Assembly (NCBI RefSeq): GCF_905475465.1
Contig: NC_062246.1
Location: forward strand, 3,374,001 to 3,438,000
Length of the DNA stretch: 64,000 nucleotides
Reading direction: 5' to 3'
Source: Pieris napi
Lineage: Eukaryota; Arthropoda; Insecta; Lepidoptera; Pieridae
The notes beneath the pieces are model-generated. The model worked only from the letters and a program-made list of their open reading frames with translations. It was not told the origin of the DNA and did not search any database. Numbering within the stretch: the first letter of the stretch is position 1; the number at the start of each line of letters is the position of its first letter. Below, in pieces: positions 1 through 11,360 of this stretch. The translations under genes and the position numbers were made by a program.

Positions 1-1
1 G

Positions 2-712
2 TGAAGAAGTAATATTGGCAACTGCACGAATTGCAGTTAAGTTGAGGAACGGCGATACTATAGTCTTGAGAGCACTGATTGATCCATGCTCGTAATCAAA
101 CTTTGTTACTAAAGCGGCAGCTCAACTGCTTAATCTCGAGCGCACTTCAATCAGCGGAAAAAATACTGGCATATCATCTATACCGCTGACAACAAAGTCA
201 CAAGTTACGTTGAACTTTCATGCTATTAGAAATCCATCACACATGATCACATCTAAGGCGTACGTCCTTAGACGAATAAATTCGAGATTACCATCACAAG
301 AGCTACCATCAGATACCTGGCCTTCTTCTGAGATTTCGGATCTTGCGGATCCACACACAAGCCAGGATCTATCGACGTGCTATTAGGTGCAGTTATATAT
401 GCGCATATTATTCTTGACGGAATAATAAAACGCAATGAGTCTCTGGTCGCTTTGAACTCAAGATTGGGATGGCTAGTAAGCGGCGAAGTTGCGCAATCTG
501 GCCATCAGTCACACAATGTAGTTGTTATGCACACAGAATTCGAAGTTGATCAGTTGCGACGTCAGTTTTGGGAGATCAATGAATATTCACCAAACGTGAA
601 GCCTCTGTCGAAATGCAGTGTGAAGAGCATTTTAAGAAAACTCACACTCGAAACACTGTCGGTCGATATGAGGTTAGACTACCCTTCAAGGACGAAGACG
701 CTCCAAATTTAG
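2..712 (+). pseudogene. BEL/Pao pol, protease and linker part (broken)
   Basis: Frame 3 from base 2 gives a retropepsin-like segment: a hydrophobic stretch followed by LIDPCS, where an active-site motif is expected. A TAA at 93-95 comes immediately after it, in the place where Pao proteins usually carry Gln. Frame 3 continues to a TAG at 384-386. From 377 the sequence continues in another frame with a typical Pao linker (DVLLGA, then a GW-V-SGEV block), and this frame runs to 712. The conserved EEHFKKTHTR block that should follow is instead found in a third frame from 613. The protein is therefore split by one nonsense change and two indels. This is established domain order for Pao pol; the exact indel bases are inferred. 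Confidence 0.75.
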
Positions 713-3093
713 GCAACTCCAGACAACTTGCTTTGAAGCGTTTACTTCAGATGGAGAATAAGTTTAAGCGAAGACCCGAGTTTCACGAAGAATACTGCAA
801 GTTTATGAGGCAATATGAGTCACTCGGTCACATGGAGGTCGTCACTGAAACAGAAAAGAAGAATAGAGCTTATCACCTACCACATCATGCTATTCTGCGT
901 GCCTCGAGCCTCACTACAAAGTTGCGCGTAGTTTTTGACGGAAGCGCTAAACCTGTAGACGGAAACTCACTTAACGATGAGCTACTCATCGGCCCACCGC
1001 TACAACAAGATATACGAGAATTAGTAACACGGTGGAGACAACATAAGTACTGCATAGTAGCTGATATACAACAAATGTACCGACAGATACTTATCTCAAA
1101 GCAAGACACTGATTACCAGAGAATCTTGTGGCGCGAGTCATCGGAAGATCCGATTAGAGAATATCGGTTACTTACCGTCACATATGGCAGTTCATGCGCT
1201 CCATATCTTGCCATAAGGACACTTCATCAACTTGCAGAAGACGAACGTGAAGAGTTTCCTGAAGCTGAGCTTCTAAAAACTGATCTCTATATGGACGATT
1301 TGATGACGGGCTCATCTACAGAAGAAGACACTCAACGGCTTCAACGTCGCTTAACTGAACTGTTTAAACGTGGCGGTTTTCTTCTACATAAGTGGTCGTC
1401 TAATAGTGAAACTGTTTTAAATTAAATTCCCGATTCGAAAAAGGCATTAAAAAGTTCAGTGAATATTAAAATGGATGATTCGGTGAAAGCTCTGGGCATA
1501 GCCTGGAAACCACAAAGTGATATATTTGAACTGGTAGTTAATTTACCTCATGACAACGATGTTGTTACAAAACGAAGTGTGCTATCTGCGATAGCAAAAA
1601 CGTTTGACCCTCTGGGTTGGCTAGCACCTTGCTTAGTTATGTTAAAAATGTTTATGCAGAAGTTGTGGCTAGCCGGCCTGGACTGGGACTCTGAACTTCC
1701 AGAAGACCTGAAAACTGAATGGCAGAATTATCTGACTAATTTTGAACACATGCAAGCCATTCAGCTTCCACGTTGGTTAGGGATTGCAAATAATGTAAAA
1801 ATTGAATTGCACGGTTATTGTAACGCCTCTTGCGCCGCCTACGCTGCGGTTATTTACATCAGAGTCATCACGGACAATGAGATAAAAGTAAGTCTGGTCG
1901 CAGCCAAAACAAAAGTCGCTCCTGTTAAACAGATCTCATTGCCACGTCTTGAACTTTGTGGAGCAGTCCTATTGTCTAAATTGATACTGTATGTCAAATC
2001 TAGTCTAAATATTGATGATAATTGTGTATTTGCTTGGACAGATTCCACAATAGTTTTGGCTTGGTTGCGTAAAACTCCAAATACTTGGAAGCCATTCGTT
2101 GGTAATCGCACTACCGAAATCTTGAATGTTACGAATAGTAGTCAATGGCATCATATTAAGTCTGCGGATAACCCCGCGGACTGCGCCTCACGCGGTATCA
2201 GTCCTGGCGAGCTGATGCAGTCACAACTATGGTGGGAAGGTCCAGCCTTTCTTCGCGAGTCTGTTGAGATTTGTTACCCTAATTTCACTATACCTACAAC
2301 CACACTCGAAGCAAAACCGAGAGCAAAAGTTAGTTATTTATGCACCTCTGAACCCAATGAATGTACTATGTACCTCAATAGATACTCAAATCTACTTAGA
2401 CTTATACGTGTGACAGCCTATTGCTTTCGATTTTTGCGGCTATGTAAAGATAAGGTTCTCAAAAGAAACGATAACATAAAAATGACATATCTCACTACTG
2501 ATGAAATTAAAAATGCATTAAAAACTTGCATTCGAATGTCACAGTCTGTTTACTTTGAAAGTGAAATAGGATTCTTAACACAGAGCAAACCTATCCCAAA
2601 AAATAGTAAACTTTTACCTTTAAATCCGATCCTAGACAATGAGAAAATTATTAGAGTCGGTGGACGTCTTGTAAATGCTCAAATACCACCTGATATGAAG
2701 TCTCCTATAATCTTACATCACAAATGTAACTTAGCAAAGTTGATTGTAATTGATGCTCATTTGAGAACACTACATGGTAGAAATTCGCTCACATTAAATG
2801 TTGTCCATAAAAAATATTGGATTCTCCGAGCAAAAAACTTGGTAAAAAAGATTTTAAGATTATGTAAACCTTGTTTTACCCAAATTGCACGACCTATGAC
2901 TCCGTTAATGGGTAATTTACCACAGTGCAGAGTCAATCCGTCACGCCCATTTTTGACCAGCGGCGTAGACTTTTGTGGTCCATTTACGCTGAAACTGTAC
3001 TCTGGTAGATGCACAAATACTTGTAAAGCTTACATAAGTGTGTTTTTGTGTATCTGGTTAGTTCACTATCCACTGCTTCAGAGCCTTAATTAA
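613..3093 (+). pseudogene. BEL/Pao pol: reverse transcriptase, RNase H, N-terminal integrase (broken)
   Basis: A single frame runs from 613 to 3093, interrupted only by TAA at 1423-1425. The first part (613-1425, 270 aa) is the reverse transcriptase: KLRVVFDGSAK, a first catalytic Asp in VADIQQMYRQ, and YMDD encoded at 1288-1299. The second part (from about 1426, usually opened at the GTG at 1459) holds the RT thumb and the RNase H. There the expected CDAS motif reads CNAS, which loses a catalytic Asp, although PRLELCG, AWTDSTIVLAWL and NPADCASRG remain. It continues into the integrase with an HHCC-type zinc site and the first core Asp (GVDFCGPF). The frame then ends in LVHYPLLQSLN, which is out of frame relative to the family. 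Stop, missing catalytic residue and truncation all show that it is inactive. Confidence 0.88.
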
Positions 3094-3230
3094 ATTATAG
3101 TTCATAGTCTTCTTTTGTAGATTCTCATTCTATTTAAGTTAAGGTTCAGATGTTTGTATCTTCCACGGTTAAAGGACTCATATAGTCCTTGGGCCGCGGC
3201 ATGTTTAATGTAAAAAGCTTCAAATCTGGT

Positions 3231-3858
3231 TACATTCTTTCAACTAGTTGACTTAACAACCTATTTTTATGAATAACAGTAAAAGGAGGTTAGATAAGAA
3301 AATTAAAAATAAAAATCAGATTTGACGTTAGTGATTATCAAAATTATTCTGTTGTTGTGTTTTTTCTTTAATAAAGTTTTTTGGGTTTAAAGTATAGTTT
3401 TAAACACGTAGGTACAGAAAAAATAACGTTACGGCGCGTTATATGGGGGGAGGGGGAATTGCGTGACGTAATACTTGAACGCTCCCGGTTATTTTATTTT
3501 TTTCCGTATTTTGTAGGACTTTGCCAGTTTAATGATATCTAAGGGAAAATATTAGGAAATTACATCTTAATGTAATCTAATAAGTTGACATACATAAGAG
3601 TCACTATTAAATTTCGTAAATTTGTATGAAAGTTCTAGGATTTTTATACCCGAAAATTGTAAAAGATAAAATATAGTTGAATCTACCAAGACCATACCTG
3701 CTGTTCAACAGATAAACATACGAGTTGGGTGGATTTATTTTTGAAACAACTCGAAATAAATTAAGTCTCGATTGAAATCTATTTACGAAATTTCTAGTAC
3801 AACATTGTACAGAAGGCAGACAGACGTAACAGATTACGATGGATTTTTGTATAGACAT
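3231..3858. other. No gene seen; AT-rich sequence
   Basis: About 630 bp between the Pao remnant and the first Helitron. It contains a short G-rich tract (GGGGGGAGGGGG near 3447) beside a GCGTGACGTAA stretch, perhaps leftover LTR. No reading frame with family features is present; the minus-strand frame at 3607-3912 has no recognisable content. Confidence 0.6.
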
Positions 3859-3859
3859 A

Positions 3860-4191
3860 CTAGCTAACCCGGGAAACGTTGTTTTGCCATGTATATTATT
3901 TCTAGGAAACATTTTTTTAGTTCAATAAAAATAACTATCAACTAAAATAAAAAATAGGGGTTGATTGTAGAGCGGTGAAAATTAGGGGTTGTATGTATTT
4001 TTGTATGCAATGTATTGTAAACAATAAAATTTTGGGGTGGACAAACCTTATCACTTAGGGGGTTGAAAGATATATTATTGCCGATTCTCAGACTTACTGA
4101 ATATGCATACAAAAATTTAAGAATCGGTCGAGCCGTTTCGGAGGAGTATGGGAACGAACATAGTGACACGAGAATTTTATATATATAGAGA
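3860..4191 (-). mobile_element. Non-autonomous Helitron, family 1, copy 1
   Basis: On the minus strand the element begins TC(TC)TATATATATAAAATTCTC at about 4190 and ends CCCGGGTTAGCTAG at 3860, followed by host T. These are the hallmarks of a Helitron: 5' TC, a short GC palindrome near the 3' end, CTAG end, insertion between A and T, no TIR, no duplication. The interior carries the characteristic 'CCGAAACGGCTCGACCG' block and lines of 'CACCCC' text seen again in the copy at 48272-48564. No Rep/helicase coding remains (about 330 bp). Confidence 0.8.
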
Positions 4192-4363
4192 TTAAGTGGC
4201 ACTTCATTGTATTTGTAACTAAGCCGAAACATCGTTCGAATACGTGTACAACACATTGTATGGAAATTACATCGAGCTTTCAAAAACTGAAATTATCGTA
4301 TTGACTGTTGACGTAGGTGTATCGTAAAATATGTGCTAAGGCCTTCGTTTGAATGTAGAGAAT

Positions 4364-4622
4364 AGTATTGCTTAGGGTCTGTTTCACAATGTACGGATAA
4401 GTTCTACATAAGTTCCAAATTAGCTATTTATTTCTTTTTGGTAGGATAAACACTATTGTTGCGTTTCACGACTGTCAGATAGCGCTAATCGTCACAAAGT
4501 CCATCATAAGTTATGAGACCGATGAATGTCAAATATCACAATTTATCTTCCAAATAATTTATGTGTTGCATAGCTATTTGGTACTCTATCCATACATTGT
4601 GAAACAGACCCTAAGTATTGCT
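4364..4622. mobile_element. MITE with 26-bp TIR and perfect 9-bp target duplication
   Basis: The element spans 4373-4613 (241 bp). Its ends are inverted copies beginning TAGGGTCTGTTTCACAATGT and extending to 26 bp with one mismatch. It is flanked by the identical 9-mer AGTATTGCT (4364-4372 and 4614-4622), a clean target-site duplication. A 9-bp duplication suits Mutator-like or similar DNA transposons. No transposase is encoded, so it is non-autonomous. Confidence 0.85.
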
Positions 4623-5150
4623 ATTGTAATATAGATTACGCAACTAAGATTTTGTTGTCCTCTACATTGGAGAATAATATACTTAAATGACATTTGACCT
4701 TCAAATTTTTGCTATTATATCTTACAATTGGTTTGGTACAGGAGACAATACTAAAATATATCGAATAATATATTAAACAATACATACAGCATTTTGTCCA
4801 ATTCTTATTTCCTATCAACCTACATGCACAAAATAATATAAATTTATTTTATAACATCAATCTGGACAATCTTCCGATTGATATCTATCAAACTCAAATA
4901 AGGAAACAGCAGAATGTTTTCTTTCGGTTTCAGAAAAAGAAGGTTATCTATTTCTAAGAAAGGATTTCACTGGATTACAACGATTCCATTTCAAATTATA
5001 TAATATTTTGAATTTTAATAAAACACGCTTTAGTCCGATTTCCGGAAAAAAATCCCAAGTTCAGACTTGATACTTAATGCTGAGTAGAAGTCTAGACTCT
5101 GAATTATAACCTTAGTGTTGAAAATAAAACAAATCTGTTAACAACAAAAC
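4623..5150. other. No gene seen; AT-rich sequence
   Basis: About 530 bp of AT-rich sequence between two repeats. The minus-strand frame at 4636-4818 (60 aa) shows no domain or splice context. Confidence 0.55.
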
Positions 5151-5151
5151 G

Positions 5152-5480
5152 TTAAGCTATTGCATAGATTTTATAGCGGGCTTTGAGCTCGGCAACTGAA
5201 TCAAGAAATTCCGTAACGAAATAAACCTAACACACGATGACGTAATATAGGTGCGGCCAATACCTGTTAGAGCGGGACAGAACGCATACTGCGTCTCACA
5301 TCGGTTTAGCGTGATCGGATAGGCGTGTTAGTCTGAGTCTGGTAGATTGAATATCAAAGAAAAAACTTGAATTAATATCAAAGAAAAAAAAAACTGCAAA
5401 AAATAAATAAATATTGCATAAGTTTATAAAAAATGCTATGCAATAGCTTTACCGCGGCAGTGCCCGAGTGCCACACGTAT
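5152..5480 (+). repeat. Dispersed 330-bp repeat 'X', copy 1
   Basis: It begins TTAAGCTATTGCATAGATTT and ends with a CCGCGGCAGTGCCCGAGTG block. The same block layout recurs at 49466-49795 and 63338-63703. Inside are a CCGTAACGAAATAAACCTAA segment and a GATGACGTAATATAGGTG segment. The start motif GCTATTGCATAG returns inverted (CTATGCAATAGC) just before the CCGCGGCAG tail, so the unit can fold on itself. It has no coding content and I do not recognise the class. Confidence 0.8.
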
Positions 5481-5501
5481 TTTTAACAATTTATATTAAC
5501 C

Positions 5502-5860
5502 ATGTCCGTACACTTAATAAATCTTATTAAAAAAACAAAAATTAATCAATTTAATTTTCTTTCCTCCAACTCCGATTTTGTTCCCTTTGGAATAGAGACT
5601 CTTGGACCGTGGGGTTCACGTGCACAGGCGATACTTAAAGATTTAAGTTGGTGCCTGGTAGACCCCAGAGCTGGTGCTTACCTCGCTCTGAGCGAGTCGC
5701 TCAACGAATAAGTAACAGCGAGTACCTAAAAGCTGTAAAGGTCGTAAAAGCACACACTGCCACAGGGACGAAACTTTTTAAATTTGTTTTAATTTTCTTT
5801 TTACTAGTTTTAATTTTTTTTATTTGATTAAAAAACTAGGGCAACGATGGGTAGCTTAGT
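5502..5860 (+). mobile_element. LINE 3' tail: end of a retrotransposon polyprotein plus 3' UTR
   Basis: The frame 5502-5711 encodes FVPFGIETLGPWG, then DPRAGAYLA. These are typical of the very C-terminus of a LINE-type polyprotein that is widespread in Lepidoptera. Downstream, the degraded QRIS..GTKLFKFVLIF coding and an AT-rich tail match the fragments at 14586-14735 and 63195-63337. The frame is disrupted after ALSESLNE. 5'-truncated, dead copy. Confidence 0.7.
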
Positions 5861-6000
5861 AAAAAGTAATAGGTCTTTTAATTGTTTTTGGTTGTTTGTG
5901 ATTTCCCGGTTTTACAAATAAATTATTAAGCGTTCGTCGAAGCAACATTATGATTGAACATAATATACAGCTTTGTTATACTCGTATAATGGAAAAAAAG

Positions 6001-6372
6001 GGTGCGTGTACTTATGTACGCGCGTAAGAAGTTATACTTCTTTGGCATTATTAAAAATAGTTTTTGATTGTATTCAAATATTTAATTACAATTAAATAAT
6101 CAAAGACTGGAAAAGGAGTCATTATAGTCAATTAAGTTCAGTTTACATTTGAAAAATTAAATAAATAAATATTTATTATTATTCTCTTACATTAAGTGTA
6201 ACATAAATTCTATTATTATTCGAATGTTGTTTTTAAATCATGTCCAATGCCGTAGCATCTTCCGTGGGCAACTTCATTCTCTTAATTTTGTGTCACGGTG
6301 CGCGCGCATCGTAAAATTTCACTCTCATCAATTTTTCATAACGCGCCTAAAGAAGTATAACTTCAAAAATTG
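6001..6372 (+). repeat. Dispersed element 'Y' with GAAGT-NNN-ACTTC ends, copy 1
   Basis: The left end is GTGCGTGTAC..GTACGCGCGTAAGAAGTTATACTTCTT and the right end is AACGCGCCTAAAGAAGTATAACTTC. Both ends hold a small palindrome with loop TAT (left) or its complement ATA (right). The block TGATGAGAGTGAA with an adjacent GCGCGTTA is shared with the reverse-oriented copy at 19545-19885. About 370 bp, no coding sequence; probably a MITE-like element. Confidence 0.65.
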
Positions 6373-6857
6373 CTAAGATAGAAATTAAAATAAGATAATT
6401 ACAGACTAAAGTGATTTTAAGCAGGCTATAAATGTATCGTACCTTCCGTTTAATAAGACGAGGTGGCGAGAGAAAAGTAATATCAGCAAACGTGTGCGTT
6501 ATGCGTGCTTATAATATATCTGTCAAGAAATTGATTTTGTATTTTTATTTTTATTAGTTAATATTATAACCTAATTTACGAGCCTATTTATTCTGTAAGG
6601 TTACAAACTTACTTATTAAATATGTTGAAAGCTTCAAACAGGTATTGAATGTTTCATCTTAATCACATTACATAGAAATAAACGTGACAAAAAATTACAG
6701 TACGTAGAGGATTATAGTTTCTTTTGAATTAGGTTTTATTTAGAATTACAAAGTCTGATATTTAAATTTTTTGTCTATTTGCCGAGTCATAGAGACTAAA
6801 TATTAAAAAACTATCTTTAAGCTATATCAATCTGATATTAGCAGATTAAAACTCATA
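6373..6857. other. No gene seen; AT-rich sequence
   Basis: About 485 bp of AT-rich sequence without a recognisable repeat or reading frame. Confidence 0.5.
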
Positions 6858-7220
6858 GGCCGGGAGATAGTGACACAAAATAGTTAGTCATTTGTACCAG
6901 TATGGCTGTTCTGACCCCTGTTCTTATTACGAAACTAAAAAAAGAATTTTGATGGGCATAGCGCTGGTACCGGCGGTTAGTCGAACTCGTTGGATTATTT
7001 ACGACTTTTAAACGATTTGTTCCACAAGAATTCTAGTATTTTCCGATAGTCCATAAAATAAAAAGAGGCGGCAGTGTCATGCCATACTCTTCCGTTGTAG
7101 CTTACAGCCCGCCATACCGAAAATTTAGCAAAAAAAACACTGATTTTACTGCGGAAGACCCCTGAAGAACCGCCATACTGATACAAATGACTAACTATTT
7201 TGTGTCACTATCTCCCGGCC
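6858..7220. mobile_element. MITE with about 49-bp terminal inverted repeats
   Basis: It begins GGCCGGGAGATAGTGACAC and ends with the inverse complement. The arms match over roughly 49 bp with few mismatches, covering the AAAATAGTTAGTCATTTGTA block. It is 363 bp long with no transposase. A target duplication is not clear. The minus-strand frame inside (6995-7186) is not a gene. Confidence 0.8.
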
Positions 7221-7388
7221 TTTCACTCAGTCCAACGCCAATCCTAGGAATACAACGTGGTCACAAGATAGTACAGTGTTTCTTACCATGGCTATTTTCA
7301 GTTGAATTTGCAACCATAGTTACAAACACGGATTTTTCACTTTATAACAAAGTCGCTAACTTTTTTTCAGTATTTATATAAGACGGTT

Positions 7389-8825
7389 AGACCAGTGCCG
7401 ATAATTTTTGAAACCAAAAAAAATTACAGTAGGATGAAACCCATTAGAAAAGCAGAGGAATATGATCAAAATGAAAGGAAAAATAAATTACGGTCGATCT
7501 GAGGTCGGGAAGGGGTAGGGGGGGGAGTTTTAAGGGTAAAAACGGTTTATCTCGATTTCCGGCAAAACTAAAAGTCCTATCGAAGAAAACTAAATGGCAA
7601 AGTTGTAGGTCATAAAAAGATCTACAACTTTTGTATTTGCAGATTTTTCACATAACCTCAAAATTTAGGTGAAAAATTCAAAAAACCAACTTCTTGGTTT
7701 TTTATTTCTATCTTTTACAAAAATTTATATTTTTAAACGAAATTTGGTGAAAACTTACCTTATTATGTCCCAAATATACTGTAATTTATTTGATTAAAAA
7801 TATTTATTTTTTCACCTTATTTTGAATTAATATCGAAAAAACACCCTAATTTTCAATCGAAAATTCTGACGTCAAAATTTCAGCTTTTTTTAAAAAGTTG
7901 ATGTGCTTTCAGTGCGTTGAAATCTCTACTTTCCTATGGTAAAAAAAAATATATATATTACCATAGTAAATCTTCTCGGAAAATGCAAAAAATCGTATGC
8001 AGTAACGCCCAGACCCGTCATCCCCTTCCCTACTTCTCTATGAATCTTCTTTAAATTATAATTAGATGTCTATTTATTACTATTTTAAGATAACTTATAT
8101 ATACCTGAGTGACCTAAAAAAAATTTTTAGCCTTTAGATGGGCTAAAATTTTCGTATTTCATAGAGAAGTAGGGAAGGGGATGACAGGTCTGGGCGTTAC
8201 TGCATACGATTTTTTGCATTTTCTGAGAAGATTTACTATGGTAATATATATATATTTTTTTACCATAGGAAAGTAGAGATTTCAACGCACTGAAAGCACA
8301 TCAACTTTTTGAAAAAAGCTGAAATTTTGACGTCAGAATTTTCGATTGAAAATTAGGGTGTTTTTTCGATATTAGTTCAAAATAAGGTGAAAAAATAAAT
8401 ATTTTTAATCAAATAAATTACAGTATATTTGGGACATAATAAGGTAAGTTTTCACCAAATTTCGTTTAAAAAAATAAATTTTTGTAAAAGATAGAAATAA
8501 AAAACCAAAAAGTTGGTTTTTTGAATTTTTCACCTAAATTTTGAGGTTATGTGAAAAATCTGCAAAGACAAAAGTTGTAGATCTTTTTATTGCCTACAAC
8601 TTTGCCATTTAACTTTCTTCGATAGGACTTTTAGTTTTTCCGGAAATCGAGATAAACCGTTTTTTACCCTTAAAACTAACCCCCCCTACCCCTTCCCGAC
8701 CTCAGATCGACCGTAATTTATTTTTCCTTTCATTTTGATCATATTCCCCTCCTTTTCTAATGGGTTTCATCCTACTGTAATTTTTTTCACTTTTTATTTA
8801 TTTTAAAGGCTATCTGCACTGGTCT
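7389..8825. repeat. Giant inverted repeat (about 610-655 bp arms, 113-bp spacer)
   Basis: The left arm runs 7389-8044 and the right arm 8158-8825; reading one as the complement of the other gives near identity. I count only about 20 differences over roughly 610 aligned bases from 7430 to 8044, so about 97% identity by eye. The outer 40 bp match less well but start with the same AGACCAGTGC. The spacer 8045-8157 contains a smaller stem (AAAATTTTTAGCC/GGCTAAAATTTT). Each arm also contains a local palindrome CTATGGTA..TACCATAG around a TATATA run. There is no long reading frame. It may be a foldback-type DNA element or a hairpin-RNA locus; a transcript would form a long double-stranded stem. Confidence 0.9.
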
Positions 8826-8859
8826 AGGTATAAAATACGTGCAAGAGGAATGTAGCGTT

Positions 8860-9167
8860 TTTTGCTGATAGTACCTACATGCAGTTTTAAAACGGGATTA
8901 AACGCTGTTATACCCGGCAACAGGCGTGCGCAGAGCGCAGCCCTAGCGAACTCCGAGACACGTGGCCGGTGGCTCCCGCCCAGATGTCAGTTTAGCGGGA
9001 CGCGCCACTCGTGCGGACGTCAAAATTGTTCTCGTAATGTGAAACGAATACGAACAATGTTTAGTGCGATATCTGGATTTGACGTTGTTTTGAAATAGAT
9101 CGCGCGTGTTAAGTTTTCGAGTTTATTTTCGATGAGTTTTCTTTTAACCTGAAATTGGTACTGAAAG
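8860..9167 (+). promoter_or_regulatory. CpG-rich promoter-like block and candidate non-coding first exon
   Basis: This 300-bp GC- and CpG-rich island in AT-rich surroundings has an initiator-like TCAGTT (A at 8989) with GGACG about 26 bp downstream, one base from the canonical downstream-promoter spacing. It ends with a plausible splice donor CTGAAAG/GTAAAT (GT at 9168). The first coding exon of gene A at 29454 opens with an acceptor, so it needs an upstream non-coding exon; this is the best candidate seen on the plus strand. That link is inference. The in-frame 78-aa stretch at 8862-9098 has no recognisable domain. Confidence 0.4.
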
Positions 9168-10314
9168 GTAAATTTTTGTTTGTTGATTAGAGAAATGCTT
9201 TGTGCTTATAAAAAAATACCTTAATATGTTATTTTAAAGGTTCTATTTGTATCTATGTAACAAGTCTAATCCTTTTGAAAGCCTAATAAAGAGACTTGAC
9301 ATTATTCGCTATTAATACGTTAACAAACACAACAATTACTCTTTAAATTTAAGAGCCACATATATTTTAGGCAATTTAAGAATATTTAAACTTGACTGAA
9401 TCCTGTGTTGCTATAATACTTTTGATAATTGAAAGAATAAAAGTTTCTCCTTAAATAAGGAAGCTATGTTTAATAGGAAGTTTCGTAGTACTGTAAAAAC
9501 TGACTGAAAATCTGATAAGCTACTTTGATCTTTTACAATAAATTTAAAACCATAAAAAATATTTTTCTTTGTAGTATTTCAAAGAGTGACAATGTTCTAT
9601 CAAAATGACCGCTAATGATGAATAACGAATTATGAATTACCTTGTAATAAATATTATAATCACTCTACACTACTTAATGTACCTACCATAATAATATACC
9701 TATTTGTTTTGGGCCTTATGTAGGTAAATACAACTAACCCTATTAAAAGTCCTTTGGGAATTTCAAAGCCAAACCCTTGTTATCAAAGTATTAATACAAT
9801 GTGTATTAATGAATTGTTCAGTTTCAAACTTTACACCATCAATTATTCGTTTGTAATTTATAACTCAAAAGGGTTTAGTTCATAGTAATGTATTTTAACT
9901 TCGAAATGAAAATAAGATAATCATACCATTAAAGTTTCCTCTATTTATAAGTTCTAAAAACCAAATGCAAATTTAAAAACGGGACAAATATATAACATTA
10001 TAAAATTACTAAAAGAAATCCTTTAAAAAAAGAAAGTTTAATAGGTATGCATTTTATTATTTTGGTAATGCACTTATTTAAACGATATTTATAGGAAGAG
10101 AATAAAATATGGTGTCTAAGCCGTAATCAATGACGAATAAATTTTATTTAATTGTTGATTACTAATTACATAAAGAACGGTACACCTTTGTAAAACATAA
10201 TGATCTTTGATCGGGTACAGATTGCGTCTAGAACTTTCGTTACAAAAATCATTAAAACCTATTTCTGCGGAACTATCGCCTTTGGCCAACTTGTCGGGAA
10301 GTAAGCCTAAAAGG
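9168..10314. other. No gene seen; intergenic or intronic AT-rich sequence
   Basis: About 1.15 kb. I see no conserved reading frame, splice-flanked exon or repeat signature. If the candidate exon at 8.9-9.2 kb belongs to gene A, this is the start of its first intron. Confidence 0.5.
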
Positions 10315-10476
10315 GTCTACACATGGCCCTAAAATCAGTGGCGATATCGGGACAATGGTGGTGGCGCCTCGTGTGTAGGCAATCGTACACGTAAAATTAG
10401 GGTACGATTCGCCTACACACGAGGTGATCTAGGGTGCTCCACCGATATTGCCTCTGATTTTAGGGCCGTGTTAGAC
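10315..10476. mobile_element. Short MITE-like hairpin element
   Basis: The ends GTCTACACATGGCCCTAAAA and its inverse GGGCCGTGTTAGAC pair over about 38 bp through the ATCAGTGGCGATATCGG block. A second inner pair (CCTCGTGTGTAGGC with GCCTACACACGAGG) makes most of the 162-bp unit one imperfect palindrome. No target duplication is clear. Confidence 0.65.
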
Positions 10477-11360
10477 GCTTTGAGCCGCTTACCTATGTTG
10501 TCGCAAATAAATCATATTACCATGATAAATTGTCCTTATATTATTATCTTTTGTTCTAGTAATAATAGTTAGCTGAAGAGTTTGTTTGAACTCAGAACCG
10601 ACTGGTTCAAGTAGAAAAAAATATTTTGTCTCGTCTATTTATTTAAGATGGCTTTGAACTCCGCGGGGCATAGGTCGTTGAAGAATTATTACCATTTTGA
10701 ATATAGCAAAAACCGATTTTCTTGAATGCTATACACAAATTATTCTCTTCGGCTACATTTACTCGCTTAGATTGTTCACTTGGGAGTCTTTTAAATAGGA
10801 ATAAAATGCTAATCCGGTTTTATACGTTTATTTCACATTACTCTGGAGAAACTGGCGTAATACTATTGAAAATAATGAAATACAGAAAAAACCTGTTTTA
10901 TTCTATGTAAATACAAATTAAAATATTTATGCTTTATGCTACAAAATATAAAAAAATATATTAAAAAGGAAATCCCACTTTTAAATGTGTAAAATTAGGA
11001 ATAAATTAAAACACGTAATTTACAAAGTTGAATGTATATTATATTAAATATATTAGATTTTTTTGACTTTTATTTTTTTATACTGAACAATTCCGCGGTT
11101 AGCAGCTAAGTAGCAAAACAAATAAATGTTATCTGAATAATAATTGTAGATAAGTGCGTTAATCAGACTGTGGTGATATAAATGATACTTGCGGAAATAA
11201 AGAGTTTACAATTTAACACTTTAACAATTATATTAGTTCAATTTTATAAAACTGTTTCAGCCGCAGAGTTGATAGATATAATTAAACGTATTTAAAACCT
11301 TTAAAACTTGTAAGTTGTAACAGGCGCAAATAGAACAATTTTAATTATTTTGCTTTTGAA
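10477..11360. other. No gene seen; AT-rich sequence
   Basis: About 880 bp of AT-rich DNA. The frame 10722-10910 shows no domain. Confidence 0.5.

Larger units (their letters stand above)
1..3230 (+). mobile_element. Decayed BEL/Pao-type LTR retrotransposon (pol region, 5' end outside the window)
   Basis: A run of pol-like segments in the order protease, reverse transcriptase, RNase H, integrase identifies a BEL/Pao (Pao-like) LTR element. The reading frame is broken by a stop at 93-95, a frame change near 370-385, a second frame change near 610, a stop at 1423-1425, and a final disruption in the integrase core near 3050. After 3093 the DNA passes straight into a stretch (about 3100-3230) ending in a TGGGCCGCGGCATGTTT-like segment. 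That stretch recalls the end of the internal region or start of the 3' LTR in Pao elements, suggesting that most of the integrase and downstream pol was deleted. No intact LTR pair is visible. The element is dead. Confidence 0.85.

Noticed and set aside
8862..9098. 78-aa protein in the CpG-rich block
   Set aside because: Arg/Cys-rich composition from GC content; the block is better explained as promoter and non-coding exon.
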